The notes beneath the pieces are model-generated. The model was not told the DNA's origin. It searched no databases and saw nothing but the letters and a program-made list of their open reading frames with translations. Made by a program: the position numbers and the translations under genes. From Curvibacter microcysteis (GTDB taxonomy: Bacteria > Pseudomonadota > Gammaproteobacteria > Burkholderiales > Burkholderiaceae_C), in assembly GCF_028649455.1 (NCBI RefSeq), contig NZ_JAQSIO010000002.1, positions 496,001 through 560,000 on the forward strand: a stretch of 64,000 nucleotides of DNA, read 5' to 3'. Positions within the stretch are counted from its first letter, which is position 1. The number at the start of each line of letters is the position of its first letter. Positions 21,792 to 31,899 of the stretch are shown piece after piece.

Positions 21792-22691
21792 ATGCACAGA
21801 AGACTGTTTACTTGCTCAGGTTTGGCGCTGAGCGCTGCGATTGGAGTGTCCCCCATGAGACTGGCCGCTGCGGCTGACGCATTTCGGGCCTTGCCCAAGA
21901 CGGCCCGCATGCCGGTGATGTTTGTGGGGCACGGCAGCCCCATGAATGCCATTGACGACAACACCTACCGTCGCACCTGGAGCACTCTGGGGACCGAATT
22001 CGGTCGTCAGCACCCGGTGCCGAAATTGATCTTGTGCATCTCAGCCCACTGGGTCAGTCGCGGCACATGGCTCACGGCCATGGAACACCCCAAAACCATC
22101 CATGACTTCGGCGGCTTTCCGCAGGCCTTGTTTGATCAACAGTACCCTGTGCCTGGCTGGCCTGGTGCGGCGCGGGACATCCAAGCCACCCTGAAGCCGA
22201 CGGCGGTCCAATTGGATGTGGATCAGTGGGGTCTGGACCATGGCACCTGGTCTGTGCTCAAGCCCATGTTCCCGTCGGCCAGCATCCCAGTGATCCAAAT
22301 GAGCCTGGATGCGGGGCGCAGCCCGAGTGAACTCTTCGCGCTGGGTCAGCAACTCAAAGGCTTGCGCGAGCGCGGCGTCTTGATTGTGGGCAGTGGCAAC
22401 ATCGTGCACAACCTGCGCGCGGTGCGCCGTGATGCTGCGCCCACCCAGGTCTATGACTGGGCGCAGGAGTTTGACGCGCATGTGCAAGGGCAATTGAAGC
22501 GTGGCGAATTGGCGGCCTTGTCGGGCTTTGAGTCCCTGGGTAGCGTGGCACGCATGGCCCACCCCACGGCAGAGCATTTCTGGCCCCTGTTGGTGGCCGC
22601 TGGCGCCGCGGATCCGAAAGAGATGCCGCGCTTCTTCAACAACAGTTTTCAGTTCGCTTCGATTTCGATGCGTTCGGTGCTCTGGGGCTGA
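21792..22691 (+). CDS. Extradiol dioxygenase of the 4,5-DOPA (YgiD/LigB) family with a signal peptide
   Basis: The product is 299 residues with the LigB-type fold. Metal ligands are visible in MFVGHGSPMNAI (His), ISAHWVSRG (His), DHGTWSVLKPMFP (His) and SGNIVHNLRAV (His). Family members open catechol rings such as DOPA using Zn or Fe. Unusually, the N-terminus before the catalytic domain (MHRRLFTCSGLALSAAIGVS, then LAAAADA) looks like a twin-arginine-type or Sec signal, so the protein is probably exported. I chose the ATG at 21792 because upstream in-frame codons look non-coding. It ends before a bidirectional terminator shared with the aminotransferase. Confidence 0.83.
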   Translation: MHRRLFTCSGLALSAAIGVSPMRLAAAADAFRALPKTARMPVMFVGHGSPMNAIDDNTYRRTWSTLGTEFGRQHPVPKLILCISAHWVSRGTWLTAMEHPKTIHDFGGFPQALFDQQYPVPGWPGAARDIQATLKPTAVQLDVDQWGLDHGTWSVLKPMFPSASIPVIQMSLDAGRSPSELFALGQQLKGLRERGVLIVGSGNIVHNLRAVRRDAAPTQVYDWAQEFDAHVQGQLKRGELAALSGFESLGSVARMAHPTAEHFWPLLVAAGAADPKEMPRFFNNSFQFASISMRSVLWG

Positions 22692-22739
22692 ATCAGCGCG
22701 AACGGGCAGGGCATCCGGGCGCCTTCAGGCGCTCCATGA

Positions 22740-22765
22740 AAAAAGCCGCCCGAAGGCGGCTTTTT
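22740..22765. terminator. Bidirectional intrinsic terminator
   Basis: AAAAAGCCGCC (22740-22750) pairs perfectly with GGCGGCTTTTT (22755-22765) around a CGAA tetraloop, giving a G+C stem flanked by A and T tracts usable from both strands. It lies between the converging dioxygenase and aminotransferase genes. Confidence 0.92.
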
Positions 22766-22785
22766 GCTCAGCGGCTGGCGCGTGC

Positions 22786-23982
22786 TCAGACCACCTTGGC
22801 GATGGCTTGGCAGACGTAGTCGATGTTCTTGCTGTTCAGCGCGGCCACGCACATGCGGCCGGTGTCGGTGCCATAGACACCGAATTCGCTGCGCAGGCGA
22901 ACCATTTGGTCCTTGTTCAGACCGGAGTAGCTGAACATGCCGATCTGGGTGGTGATGAAGCTCATGTCTTGCTTCACACCGGCAGCCTTCAGGCCGTCGA
23001 CCAGTTTTTGGCGCATGGCCTTGATGCGCACGCGCATCTCGCCGAGTTCCTTTTCCCACAGAGCGCGCAGCTCGGGGTTGCCCAGCACGGCGGCCACCAC
23101 GGCGCCGCCGTGAATGGGGGGGTTGGAGTAGTTGGTGCGGATGACAATCTTCAGCTGCGACAGCACGCGCGAAGCTTCTTCCTTGTCAGCGCACAGCACC
23201 GACAGGGCGCCAACGCGCTCGCCGTACAGGCTGAAGCTCTTGGAGAACGAGGTCGAGACAAAGAAGCTCAGGCCGGCGGCCACGAACTTGCCGATCACCG
23301 CGCCGTCTTCGGCGATGCCGTGGCCAAAGCCTTGGTAGGCCATGTCCAGGAAGGCGGTCAGGTTCTTGGCCTTGACGACGGCAATCACTTCATCCCACTG
23401 GGCGGCGGTGATGTCGTAGCCGGTCGGGTTGTGGCAGCAGGCGTGCAGGACCACGATGGTGCCGGCGGCAGCAGCGTTCAGCGAGGCCAGCATGCCGTCG
23501 AAGTTCACGCCGCGCTTTTCAGCGTCGTAGTAGGCGTAGGTGTCGACCGTGAAGCCGGCGTTGGTGAACAGGGCGCGGTGGTTTTCCCAGCTCGGGTCAG
23601 AGATCAGGACCTTGGCGTTGGGGCTGACGCGCTTGAGGAAGTCGGCGCCGATCTTCAGGCCGCCAGTGCCACCAATGCCTTGCACGGTGGCGACACGGCC
23701 CGAGGTGACGGGCTCGGATTCGGCGCCGAACACCAGGCTCTTGACGGCAGCGTCGTAGGCGGCAATGCCATCGATGGGCAGGTAGCCACGGGCCGAAGGC
23801 TTTTCCATCATGGCCTTTTCAGCGGCTTGCACGCATTCCAGCAAAGGCAGCTTGCCGTTGTCGTCGAAATAAACGCCCACGCCGAGGTTGACCTTGTTGG
23901 GGTTGCTGTCGGCTGCAAATTGCTCGTTGAGGCCCAGGATCGGGTCGCGGGGGGCCATTTCGACGGCCGTGAAGAGAGACAT
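22786..23982 (-). CDS. tyrB: Aromatic-amino-acid/aspartate aminotransferase (class I, TyrB/AspC-type)
   Basis: This is a PLP-dependent transaminase of 398 residues. It has the class I signature SFSKSFSLYGERVGAL with the Schiff-base Lys (about residue 247), the PLP contacts ACCHNPTGYD and DMAYQGFGHG, and SWENHRALFTNAGF. This pattern is the TyrB/AspC subgroup (interconverts aspartate, tyrosine and phenylalanine with their oxo-acids). The start is the ATG at 23980-23982 (MSLFTAVEMAPRDPIL), the usual family N-terminus. It is divergent from uvrB with a 122-base gap that holds their promoters. Confidence 0.93.
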   Translation of the reverse strand: MSLFTAVEMAPRDPILGLNEQFAADSNPNKVNLGVGVYFDDNGKLPLLECVQAAEKAMMEKPSARGYLPIDGIAAYDAAVKSLVFGAESEPVTSGRVATVQGIGGTGGLKIGADFLKRVSPNAKVLISDPSWENHRALFTNAGFTVDTYAYYDAEKRGVNFDGMLASLNAAAAGTIVVLHACCHNPTGYDITAAQWDEVIAVVKAKNLTAFLDMAYQGFGHGIAEDGAVIGKFVAAGLSFFVSTSFSKSFSLYGERVGALSVLCADKEEASRVLSQLKIVIRTNYSNPPIHGGAVVAAVLGNPELRALWEKELGEMRVRIKAMRQKLVDGLKAAGVKQDMSFITTQIGMFSYSGLNKDQMVRLRSEFGVYGTDTGRMCVAALNSKNIDYVCQAIAKVV

Positions 23983-24104
23983 GGAAAAAGTCCTTGAGAG
24001 GTTGTCAGTAGCGGCAATCGGCCGGCTGGGGTACGCTGGCGGATTGGCTTGAATTTTAGCCGCAGGGCCAGCACCTGGCTCCACAACCTCTCACATTGCG
24101 CACC

Positions 24105-26210
24105 ATGCCCGACATCTCCGAAGTGCTGGTCGAGCCGCCCAAGGGCGAGTTCGTCCGTTTTCCCGACTCGCCCTTTGAGCTCTTCCAGCCTTATCCGCCA
24201 GCGGGTGACCAGCCCACGGCCATCAATCAGTTGGTCGAGGGCGTGCGCGACGGCGAGGTGTTTCAGACCTTGCTGGGCGTCACGGGCTCGGGCAAAACCT
24301 TCACCATGGCCAACGTGATTGCGCGCTTGGGACGCCCGGCCATTGTGTTTGCCCCGAACAAGACCCTGGCCGCCCAGCTCTACAGCGAGTTCCGCGAGTT
24401 CTTTCCCAAGAACGCCGTCGAGTATTTCGTCAGCTATTACGACTACTACCAGCCCGAGGCCTACGTGCCGCAGCGTGACCTTTTCATTGAAAAGGACTCG
24501 GCTATCAACGAGCACATCGAGCAGATGCGCCTGAGCTGTACCAAGAGCATCATCGAGCGGCGCGACGTGGTGATCGTGGCCACGGTGTCCGCCATTTACG
24601 GCATCGGCGAGCCCGAGAGCTACCACCGCATGGTGATGACGCTGCGCAGTGGCGACACCTTGGGCCAGCGCGACGTCATCGCTCAGTTGATCCGCATGCA
24701 GTACCAGCGCAATGACATGGAATTCGGCCGGGGCAAGTTCCGCGTGCGCGGCGACACCATCGATGTGTTCCCCGCCGAGCACAGTGAGCTGGCCTTGCGC
24801 ATCGAGCTGTTCGACGAAGAAATCGAAAGCCTGCAACTGTTCGACCCGTTGACCGGCCGGGTGCGGCAGAAAATTCCCCGCTTCACGGTCTACCCCTCCA
24901 GCCACTACGTCACGCCGCGCGACCGCGTCCTGGCGGCGGTCGAGACCATCAAGGTTGAACTGTCTGAACGCCTCAAAGAACTGGTCGGGATGGGCAAGTT
25001 GGTTGAGGCCCAGCGCCTGGAGCAGCGCACCCGGTTTGACCTGGAGATGCTCAGCGAAGTAGGCCACTGCAAAGGCATTGAGAACTACACGCGCCATCTC
25101 TCGGGGGCCGCCCCGGGCGAGCCGCCGTCCACCTTGACCGACTACATGCCGGCCGACGCCGTCATGTTCCTCGATGAAAGCCATGTGCTGATCGGCCAAT
25201 TGGGCGGCATGTACAACGGCGACCGGGCACGCAAGACCACCTTGGTGGAATACGGCTTTCGCCTCCCTTCAGCGCTGGACAACCGGCCTCTGAAGTTCGA
25301 AGAATTCGAGAAGCGCATGCGGCAAATCATCTTCGTCTCGGCCACACCCGCCCAGTACGAAATTGACCATGCAGGGCAGGTGGTGGAGCAGGTGGTGCGC
25401 CCCACCGGCCTGGTCGACCCGGTGGTGGAGGTGCGCCCCGCTACCCACCAAGTCGACGACGTGCTGCAGGAGATCCGCATCCGGGTCGAGAAAAACGAGC
25501 GGGTGCTGATCACCACGCTGACCAAACGCATGGCCGAACAATTGACCGACTACCTGAGTGATAACGGCGTCAAGGTGCGCTACCTGCACAGTGATGTGGA
25601 CACGGTGGAGCGGGTGGAAATTTTGCGTGACCTGCGCTTGGGTACGTTCGACGTGCTGGTGGGCATCAACCTGCTGCGGGAAGGCCTGGACATTCCCGAA
25701 GTGTCACTGGTGGCCATTCTGGATGCCGACAAGGAAGGTTTTTTGCGGGCTGAGCGCTCCCTCATACAGACCATTGGCCGCGCTGCGCGCAACCTCAACG
25801 GTCGGGCCATTCTTTACGCAGACCGCATCACCGAGTCCATGAAGAAGGCCATGGGCGAAACCGAGCGCCGCCGCCTCAAGCAGATTGCCCACAACGAAGC
25901 GCACGGGATCACGCCGCGCAGCATTGTCAAGCAGGTGAGAGACCTGATTGACGGCGTTTACAGCGAGAAAAGCGGGCGCGAAGCCGAGAAGTTGGAGCAG
26001 TCGGCCATGCAGCGCGCGCGGGTGGAAGAGCTCAGCGAAAAGGACGTGGGCCGCGAGATCAAGCGACTCGAGAAAGAAATGCTCGAGCACGCACGCAACC
26101 TGGAGTTCGAGAAGGCGGCGCGCAGCCGGGATCAGTTGGCGTTGTTGCGCGAACGGGCCTTCGGTGCCGCGGGCTCAGACAACATCGTGCTGCTGCCTTT
26201 GAAAAAATAG
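24105..26210 (+). CDS. uvrB: Excinuclease ABC subunit B
   Basis: UvrB verifies DNA damage and loads UvrC in nucleotide excision repair. The 701-residue chain has the helicase Walker [16 protein letters not shown] (about residues 56-70), the beta-hairpin region [15 protein letters not shown], the Walker B-like FLDESH, the motif VI region [12 protein letters not shown] and a C-terminal UVR domain ([18 protein letters not shown]) for UvrC contact. I use the ATG at 24105 rather than the TTG three codons upstream. Length is normal. Confidence 0.97.
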   Translation: MPDISEVLVEPPKGEFVRFPDSPFELFQPYPPAGDQPTAINQLVEGVRDGEVFQTLLGVTGSGKTFTMANVIARLGRPAIVFAPNKTLAAQLYSEFREFFPKNAVEYFVSYYDYYQPEAYVPQRDLFIEKDSAINEHIEQMRLSCTKSIIERRDVVIVATVSAIYGIGEPESYHRMVMTLRSGDTLGQRDVIAQLIRMQYQRNDMEFGRGKFRVRGDTIDVFPAEHSELALRIELFDEEIESLQLFDPLTGRVRQKIPRFTVYPSSHYVTPRDRVLAAVETIKVELSERLKELVGMGKLVEAQRLEQRTRFDLEMLSEVGHCKGIENYTRHLSGAAPGEPPSTLTDYMPADAVMFLDESHVLIGQLGGMYNGDRARKTTLVEYGFRLPSALDNRPLKFEEFEKRMRQIIFVSATPAQYEIDHAGQVVEQVVRPTGLVDPVVEVRPATHQVDDVLQEIRIRVEKNERVLITTLTKRMAEQLTDYLSDNGVKVRYLHSDVDTVERVEILRDLRLGTFDVLVGINLLREGLDIPEVSLVAILDADKEGFLRAERSLIQTIGRAARNLNGRAILYADRITESMKKAMGETERRRLKQIAHNEAHGITPRSIVKQVRDLIDGVYSEKSGREAEKLEQSAMQRARVEELSEKDVGREIKRLEKEMLEHARNLEFEKAARSRDQLALLRERAFGAAGSDNIVLLPLKK

Positions 26211-26296
26211 TGGGGTGCTGGGCTTGTGTTTTTTACGAAAACGGCTAAATTGTGACTGCCTCGTTCACTTACCTGAGTGAATACATTGGCTTTGCG

Positions 26297-26325
26297 TGTT
26301 ATACTTGACGCAAATAGTCAACAAC
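26297..26325 (+). promoter_or_regulatory. Extended -10 promoter overlapped by a type 1 IscR box
   Basis: TGTTATACT (26297-26305) fits an extended -10 element. Starting inside it, 26301-26325 matches the published type 1 IscR consensus at 21 of 25 positions by my count, including ATACTTGAC on the left and AGTCAAC on the right. The overlap with the promoter is what [2Fe-2S]-IscR autorepression needs. The downstream leader (26326-26435) contains a perfect CCAGCT/AGCTGG hairpin (26342-26358) and a second imperfect one (about 26375-26399). Confidence 0.8.
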
Positions 26326-26435
26326 CCAGAACGATGAAGGGCCAGCTTCAACAGCTGGAAAGGGTGGGGACGGTGCCTGTCGGCCACAAGGCGGCAGGTC
26401 ATGTAAACAAACCAAGCCTGATGAAGGAGCTTGAT

Positions 26436-26972
26436 ATGCGTCTCACTACCAAAGGCCGCTTTGCGGTCACCGCGATGATCGACCTGGCCCTGCGCCAAAA
26501 CAACGGACCGGTCACCCTGGCTGCCATCAGCCAACGTCAGCAAATTTCGCTGTCTTACCTGGAGCAACTGTTCGGCAAGCTGCGTCGCCACGAACTGGTC
26601 GAGTCCACCCGAGGTCCGGGCGGTGGCTACACCCTCGGTCGCAAGGCCACCGACATCACCGTGGCCGATATCATCGTGTCGGTGGACGAACCCATCGATG
26701 CCACCCAATGCGGTGGCAAAGAAAACTGCCTCGGTGACGCTGGCCGTTGCATGACCCACGAACTGTGGTCGGCGCTGAACCAGCGCATGGTCGAGTTCTT
26801 GGACTCGGTCACCTTGCAAAAGCTGGTGGACGAACAGATCGCCAAGGGCGTGCAGGTGGAAGACAAGCCGGTGCTGCGCCGTGCGATTTCCAGCACGCCG
26901 GTGGTCAAGCCGATCCGGGTCAATGCGCCCAACTCGGTGTTCGCACTGGGCAATGTGTTTGCCAAATCCTGA
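26436..26972 (+). CDS. iscR: Fe-S cluster regulator IscR (Rrf2 family)
   Basis: IscR senses Fe-S supply through a [2Fe-2S] cluster and represses the isc operon. The 178-residue protein has the Rrf2 HTH (RLTTKGRFAVTAMIDLAL, SLSYLEQLFGKLRRHELV, GPGGGYTL) and the three cluster cysteines in CGGKENCLGDAGRC (about residues 92-105). The start is the ATG at 26436 with a strong AAGGAG 6 bases upstream. A C-terminal extension of about 25 residues beyond the E. coli length is present. It opens the iscR-iscS-iscU-iscA-hscB-hscA-fdx operon. Confidence 0.96.
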   Translation: MRLTTKGRFAVTAMIDLALRQNNGPVTLAAISQRQQISLSYLEQLFGKLRRHELVESTRGPGGGYTLGRKATDITVADIIVSVDEPIDATQCGGKENCLGDAGRCMTHELWSALNQRMVEFLDSVTLQKLVDEQIAKGVQVEDKPVLRRAISSTPVVKPIRVNAPNSVFALGNVFAKS

Positions 26973-27055
26973 TTCCGATCCGGCGGGCCGTGTTGTTCTG
27001 AGTGCAACGGCCGCGCCAATGCTATTTCGCCAAGCCAGTTTTGATTGAGCCAGCC

Positions 27056-28276
27056 ATGGACATGACCCCTCATTTCCCGATTTACCTTGATTACGGTGCC
27101 ACCACGCCGGTGGATCCTCGCGTGGTGGACGCGATGATTCCCTGGTTGCGTGAGCACTTTGGCAATGCCGCCTCGCGCAGCCACGCCTGGGGCTGGGAGG
27201 CCGAAGAGGCCATTGAAAAAGCCCGCGTGCAGGTGGCTGACCTCATCGGTGCAGACCCGCGTGAAATCGTCTGGACCAGCGGCGCGACCGAATCCATCAA
27301 CCTGGCGCTCAAGGGCGCGGCCCAGTTCTACAAGGGCAAGGGCAAGCACCTGATCACGCTCAAGACCGAGCACAAGGCCGTGCTGGACACCATGCGTGAG
27401 CTGGAGCGCCAAGGCTTTGACGTCACCTACCTCGACGTTCAGGAAGACGGCCTGGTCAACCTTGACGCCCTCAAGGCTGCGCTGCGCCCCGACACCATCC
27501 TGGTCAGCATCTTGTTCGTGAACAACGAGATCGGGGTCATCCAAGACATCCCGGCCATCGGCGCGCTGTGCCGTGAAAAGGGCATCTTGCTGCACGTCGA
27601 TGCCGCCCAGGCCACCGGTCGGGTTGAGATCGACATGAACACCCTGCCCATCGACCTGATGAGCATGACCGCGCACAAGACCTATGGCCCCAAGGGCGTG
27701 GGCGCCCTGTACGTGCGTCGCAAGCCGCGTGTGCGCCTGGAAGCCCAAATCCACGGCGGCGGCCACGAGCGTGGCATGCGCTCGGGCACCTTGCCCACCC
27801 ACCAGATCGTGGGCATGGGCGAAGCCTTCCGCATCGCCAAGGTCGAAATGGCCGAAGGCAATGCCAAGGCCCATGCGCTGCAGCAGCGTTTGCTCAACGG
27901 CCTGAAGGACATCGAGCAGGTGTTCATCAACGGCAGCCTGGAGCGCCGCGTGCCGCAGAACCTGAACATGAGCTTCAACTTTGTGGAAGGCGAGTCCTTG
28001 ATCATGGGCATCAAGGGCTTGGCTGTGTCGTCGGGCTCGGCTTGCACCTCGGCCAGCCTCGAGCCCAGCTACGTGCTGCGCGCCTTGGGCCGCAGCGACG
28101 AGCTGGCCCACAGCAGCTTGCGCATGACCATCGGTCGTTTCACGACCGAAGAAGAAATTGACTACGCCATCTCCACCATCCGCGAAAATGTGGCCCGTTT
28201 GCGCGAACTGAGCCCGCTGTGGGAGATGTTCAAGGATGGCGTCGACATGAGCACCATCCAGTGGGCCGCGCACTGA
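27056..28276 (+). CDS. iscS: Cysteine desulfurase IscS
   Basis: IscS takes sulfur from cysteine and passes it to IscU, ThiS and tRNA modification. The 406-residue product is complete: [15 protein letters not shown]-terminus, PLP Lys in [16 protein letters not shown], the mobile-loop catalytic Cys in [20 protein letters not shown] (about residue 330) and the C-terminal SPLWEM segment that meets IscU. The ATG at 27056 gives the standard N-terminus. It lies 83 bases after iscR in the isc operon. Confidence 0.97.
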   Translation: MDMTPHFPIYLDYGATTPVDPRVVDAMIPWLREHFGNAASRSHAWGWEAEEAIEKARVQVADLIGADPREIVWTSGATESINLALKGAAQFYKGKGKHLITLKTEHKAVLDTMRELERQGFDVTYLDVQEDGLVNLDALKAALRPDTILVSILFVNNEIGVIQDIPAIGALCREKGILLHVDAAQATGRVEIDMNTLPIDLMSMTAHKTYGPKGVGALYVRRKPRVRLEAQIHGGGHERGMRSGTLPTHQIVGMGEAFRIAKVEMAEGNAKAHALQQRLLNGLKDIEQVFINGSLERRVPQNLNMSFNFVEGESLIMGIKGLAVSSGSACTSASLEPSYVLRALGRSDELAHSSLRMTIGRFTTEEEIDYAISTIRENVARLRELSPLWEMFKDGVDMSTIQWAAH

Positions 28277-28309
28277 GCGCGCCTGCTTCAACCGATTGAA
28301 GGACTTGCA

Positions 28310-28696
28310 ATGGCTTATTCTGAAAAAGTGGTGGACCACTACGAAAACCCGCGCAACGTGGGCTCTTTTGACAAGGGTGACGACTCGGTGGGCACCGGCA
28401 TGGTGGGCGCACCGGCTTGCGGCGACGTGATGAAGCTGCAGATCAAGGTCAACCCGCAAACGGGCGTGATCGAAGATGCGCGCTTCAAGACCTATGGTTG
28501 TGGTTCGGCCATCGCGTCGAGCTCCCTGGTGACCGAATGGGTCAAGGGCAAGACCCTGGACGAAGCAGCGGCGCTCAAGAACAGCCAGATCGCTGAAGAA
28601 CTGGCCCTGCCGCCCGTGAAGATCCACTGCTCCATCCTGGCCGAAGACGCCATCAAGGCTGCGGTGGACGACTACCGACAAAAGCACGCGCACTGA
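28310..28696 (+). CDS. iscU: Fe-S cluster assembly scaffold IscU
   Basis: This 128-residue scaffold builds [2Fe-2S] clusters from IscS sulfur. The three ligand cysteines are in [10 protein letters not shown] (about 37), [11 protein letters not shown] (about 63) and [11 protein letters not shown] (about 106). The LPPVK motif at about 99-103, which is the HscA recognition site, directly precedes the third Cys. The start has AAGGACTTGCA upstream. Gene order and length are standard. Confidence 0.97.
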   Translation: MAYSEKVVDHYENPRNVGSFDKGDDSVGTGMVGAPACGDVMKLQIKVNPQTGVIEDARFKTYGCGSAIASSSLVTEWVKGKTLDEAAALKNSQIAEELALPPVKIHCSILAEDAIKAAVDDYRQKHAH

Positions 28697-28698
28697 CC

Positions 28699-29022
28699 AT
28701 GGCTGTGTCCCTGACAGAAGCCGCAGCCCGGCATGTGACCCGTTACCTGAGCAAGCGTGGCAAGGGCGTTGGTGTGCGTTTGGGGGTCAAGACCACCGGT
28801 TGCTCGGGCTTGGCTTACAAGCTCGAATACGTGGATGACATCGCCCCCGAAGACATCGTCTTTGAAGGGCATGGCGTGAAGGTCTTGATCGACCCCAAGA
28901 GCCTGGCCTACATCGACGGCACCGAGTTGGATTTTGTGCGTGAAGGCCTGAATGAGGGCTTCCGCTTCAACAACCCCAACGAACGCGACCGCTGTGGCTG
29001 TGGAGAGAGCTTCCGGGTCTGA
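28699..29022 (+). CDS. iscA: A-type Fe-S carrier IscA
   Basis: IscA is a 107-residue A-type carrier that delivers clusters, especially [4Fe-4S], to targets. The three conserved cysteines are present: [13 protein letters not shown] (about residue 35) and RCGCGESF near the C-terminus (about 99 and 101). It starts 2 bases after the iscU stop. A terminator-like hairpin follows its stop by 45 bases. Confidence 0.96.
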   Translation: MAVSLTEAAARHVTRYLSKRGKGVGVRLGVKTTGCSGLAYKLEYVDDIAPEDIVFEGHGVKVLIDPKSLAYIDGTELDFVREGLNEGFRFNNPNERDRCGCGESFRV

Positions 29023-29066
29023 TGCCCCGTCCGTGGCGGCTCAAGATCCGCTGCCTCGCTTGTTGC

Positions 29067-29100
29067 AAAAACCGCCTTCACGGATGTGCTGGCGGTTTTT
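29067..29100 (+). terminator. Terminator-like hairpin inside the isc operon (iscA-hscB gap)
   Basis: AAAAACCGCC (29067-29076) pairs perfectly with GGCGGTTTTT (29091-29100) around a 14-base loop. The stem is followed by T A C and the run of T is part of the stem, so it has the form of an intrinsic terminator. It ends 11 bases before the hscB start, so it may partly end transcripts after iscA or stabilise the upstream iscRSUA mRNA. Confidence 0.72.
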
Positions 29101-29111
29101 TACTGATTGCC

Positions 29112-29630
29112 ATGAACCTTCAATCCAACGATTTCGTGTTGTTTGGCGTGCCTGAGCGCTTTGAGCAAGACCGCGCCGCGCTGGATCAGCGCTGGAAGGA
29201 ACTCCAGCGCGAGGCCCACCCGGACCGCTTTGCCGCCCAAGGGGCCGCCGCTCAGCGCGTGGCCATGCAGTGGTCGGTGCGCATCAACGAGGCCTACCAG
29301 CGGCTCAAAGACCCGCTGCGCCGTGCCGCCTACCTGTGCGAATTGCGCGGTGCGCCCATTCAAGCCGAGAACAACACGGCCATGCCTGCGTCCTTTCTGA
29401 TGCAGCAAATGGCCTGGCGCGAGGCCTTGGACGAGGCCCAAGACGCCGCCGCTTTGGACGCCTTGGACACGGAGGTCAGCGCCGAGCGGCGCCAATTGCT
29501 GGCGCGATGCCAACAGGCTTTGGATGGCGCCGGCGACGCGGCGGCGGCAGCACGCGAGGTCAGAGCCCTCATGTTCATTGAGCGTTTTGTGCGTGACATC
29601 GAATCCCGTCAGGATCAACTGGGACAATAA
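29112..29630 (+). CDS. hscB: Fe-S assembly co-chaperone HscB (J-protein)
   Basis: HscB brings IscU to HscA and stimulates its ATPase. The 172-residue product has an N-terminal J domain with the HPD motif in [12 protein letters not shown] (about residue 35) and a C-terminal three-helix IscU-binding domain. I use the ATG at 29112 ([17 protein letters not shown]); an in-frame ATG at 29022 would read through the hairpin and gives an atypical extension. It is followed by hscA. Confidence 0.93.
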   Translation: MNLQSNDFVLFGVPERFEQDRAALDQRWKELQREAHPDRFAAQGAAAQRVAMQWSVRINEAYQRLKDPLRRAAYLCELRGAPIQAENNTAMPASFLMQQMAWREALDEAQDAAALDALDTEVSAERRQLLARCQQALDGAGDAAAAAREVRALMFIERFVRDIESRQDQLGQ

Positions 29631-29665
29631 GGGCTTGCCTTTTTCCCGAACCCGAAAAGAACAAC

Positions 29666-31528
29666 ATGGCGCTTCTTCAGATTTCCGAACCCGGCCAGTC
29701 GCCCGACCCCCATCAGCGGCGCATCGCCGTGGGCATTGACCTTGGCACCACGCATTCGCTGGTGGCCTCGGTGCGCAGCGGCGTGGCCGAATGCCTGCCG
29801 GATGACCAGGGGCGCGTGATCCTGCCCTCTGCCGTGCGTTACCTGGCTGGCGGCGGGCGCCAGATTGGCTTTGATGCCTTGCCCGCCCAGGGCTCGGACC
29901 CCCAAAACACCATTGTCTCGGTCAAGCGCTTCATGGGCCGAGGCCTGAATGACCTGAAGGACGTCGCGCGTCTGCCCTACCGATTTGAGGCCGCCGAGGG
30001 CCCTGGCATGGTGAGCCTGCACACGGTGGCGGGCATCAAGTCGCCCGTGGAGATCAGCGCTGAGATCCTGGCCACCCTGCGCTACCGCGCCGAAGACACG
30101 TTCAACGACGACCTGTACGGCGCGGTCATCACCGTGCCCGCCTACTTTGACGACGCTCAGCGCCAGGCGACCAAGGATGCTGCGCAACTGGCCGGCATCA
30201 AGCTGCTGCGTCTGATCAACGAGCCCACGGCGGCGGCCATCGCCTATGGTCTGGACAACGCCAGCGAAGGCATTTACGCCGTCTATGACCTGGGAGGCGG
30301 TACGTTTGACATCTCCATCCTGCGCCTCACGCGCGGGGTGTTCGAGGTCATCGCCACGGGCGGTGACTCGGCCTTGGGGGGCGACGATTACGACCAGGCC
30401 CTGGTGGCCTGGGTGCAGCAGCAGGTGGGGGGGCAGGCCACGGAGGCCACTGACCTGGCGCGTTTGCGCGTCGCTGCCCGTGCTTGCAAGGAGGCCTTGA
30501 CCGCCCAGGACGCGGTTGATTTTGTGGCCGAACTCAGCGGCGGGCCTCTGCGCCTGTCTGTTCACCGTGCTGACTTCGATGCCGCCACGGCCGACTTGAC
30601 CGCCCGCACCCTGGCCGCAGTGCGCAAAGCCTTGCGCGATGCCCGCCTGGAACGAGACGAGATCCAAGGCGTGGTCATGGTCGGTGGCTCCACCCGCATG
30701 CCGCAGGTGCAGGCGGCCGTGGCCCAGTTTTTTGACAAGCCCCCGCTGAACAACCTGAACCCCGACGAGGTCGTGGCCTTGGGCGCTGCCATCCAGGCCA
30801 ATCAACTGGCGGGCAACGACAGCGCGGGTGATTTGCTGCTGTTGGATGTGGTTCCGCTGTCGCTGGGCATCGAGACCATGGGCGGCTTGGTGGAGCGCAT
30901 CGTGCCGCGCAACCAGACCATTCCGACCGCCATGGCGCAAGATTTCACCACTTACCAAGACGGACAGACTGCCTTGGCCTTGCATGTCGTGCAGGGCGAA
31001 CGCGACCTGGTGGTCGACTGCCGCAGTTTGGCCCGGTTCGAGCTGCGCGGCATTCCGCCCATGGCGGCGGGCGCAGCGCGCATCCGCGTGACCTTCACGG
31101 TCGATGCCGACGGCCTGCTCCAAGTGGCGGCCAAGGAAATGATCAGTGGCGTTGAGGCGGCCATCGAGGTCAAGCCCTCGTACGGCTTGTCTGACGATCA
31201 AATCGCGCGCATGCTGCAAGACAGCTTCAGCACTGCACAGCAGGACATGCAGGCGCGCGCTTTGGCTGAAGCCCGGTTGGAAGTGGACCGCATGGTGCTG
31301 GCGACGCGCAGTGCCTTGCAGGCCGATGGCGACTTGCTGGAAGCCAGCGAACGCGCGGCGATCGATGCCTTGCTGGAGGCCGCGCTCAGCGCCAAGGCCT
31401 TGACCGACGCCAAGACCATTGAAGCGGCCACCGAGGCCCTGGCCAAGGGCACCGAGGCCTTCGCCGCCAGCCGCATGAACCGTGGCATCCAGCAAGCGTT
31501 GGCCGGGCGTCAGCTCGACAGCCTTTGA
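29666..31528 (+). CDS. hscA: Fe-S assembly chaperone HscA (Hsp70 family)
   Basis: HscA is an Hsp70-type ATPase that binds the IscU LPPVK motif and promotes cluster release. The 620-residue chain has the phosphate loop [16 protein letters not shown] (about residues 23-38), [30 protein letters not shown] and the [13 protein letters not shown] adenosine motif. After the linker [14 protein letters not shown] comes the substrate-binding domain. Length is normal for HscA and shorter than DnaK. It starts 35 bases after hscB. Confidence 0.96.
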   Translation: MALLQISEPGQSPDPHQRRIAVGIDLGTTHSLVASVRSGVAECLPDDQGRVILPSAVRYLAGGGRQIGFDALPAQGSDPQNTIVSVKRFMGRGLNDLKDVARLPYRFEAAEGPGMVSLHTVAGIKSPVEISAEILATLRYRAEDTFNDDLYGAVITVPAYFDDAQRQATKDAAQLAGIKLLRLINEPTAAAIAYGLDNASEGIYAVYDLGGGTFDISILRLTRGVFEVIATGGDSALGGDDYDQALVAWVQQQVGGQATEATDLARLRVAARACKEALTAQDAVDFVAELSGGPLRLSVHRADFDAATADLTARTLAAVRKALRDARLERDEIQGVVMVGGSTRMPQVQAAVAQFFDKPPLNNLNPDEVVALGAAIQANQLAGNDSAGDLLLLDVVPLSLGIETMGGLVERIVPRNQTIPTAMAQDFTTYQDGQTALALHVVQGERDLVVDCRSLARFELRGIPPMAAGAARIRVTFTVDADGLLQVAAKEMISGVEAAIEVKPSYGLSDDQIARMLQDSFSTAQQDMQARALAEARLEVDRMVLATRSALQADGDLLEASERAAIDALLEAALSAKALTDAKTIEAATEALAKGTEAFAASRMNRGIQQALAGRQLDSL

Positions 31529-31560
31529 TTCTTCGAACCTGAACCAGATCACCCCACGCC

Positions 31561-31899
31561 ATGCCTGTCATCAAAATTTTGCCCCACCCCGAGTACTGCC
31601 CCCACGGCACCGAACTGAAGGTGGCCACCGGCACCAACATCTGTGAAGCCTTGCTCGACAACGGCATCAACATCGAGCACGCTTGCGATATGAGTTGCGC
31701 TTGCACCACCTGCCACGTGGTGGTGCGTGAAGGCTTCAACTCGCTCAACGAGTTGGAAGAAGTCGAGGAAGACCTGCTGGACCGCGCCTGGGGCCTGGAG
31801 CCCCAATCGCGTTTGAGCTGCCAGGCCATCGTGGCCCGGGATAACCTCACGATCGAGATTCCCAAATACACGGTCAACCACGCCAAAGAGAACCACTGA
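31561..31899 (+). CDS. fdx: ISC-type [2Fe-2S] ferredoxin
   Basis: The 112-residue adrenodoxin-type ferredoxin supplies electrons during cluster assembly. Cluster cysteines are in EHACDMSCACTTCHVVV (three of four) with the fourth in SRLSCQAIV (about residue 86). The N-terminal HPEYCPHGTEL segment is typical of isc-linked members. It lies 32 bases after hscA, and its stop overlaps the dnaQ ATG by one base (TGATG). No iscX gene follows. Confidence 0.95.
   Translation: MPVIKILPHPEYCPHGTELKVATGTNICEALLDNGINIEHACDMSCACTTCHVVVREGFNSLNELEEVEEDLLDRAWGLEPQSRLSCQAIVARDNLTIEIPKYTVNHAKENH

Noticed and set aside
29022-29111. Upstream in-frame ATG that would extend hscB by 30 codons and add a CLACC motif
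   Set aside because: The extension would run through the terminator-like hairpin and is not part of HscB; the ATG at 29112 fits the family.
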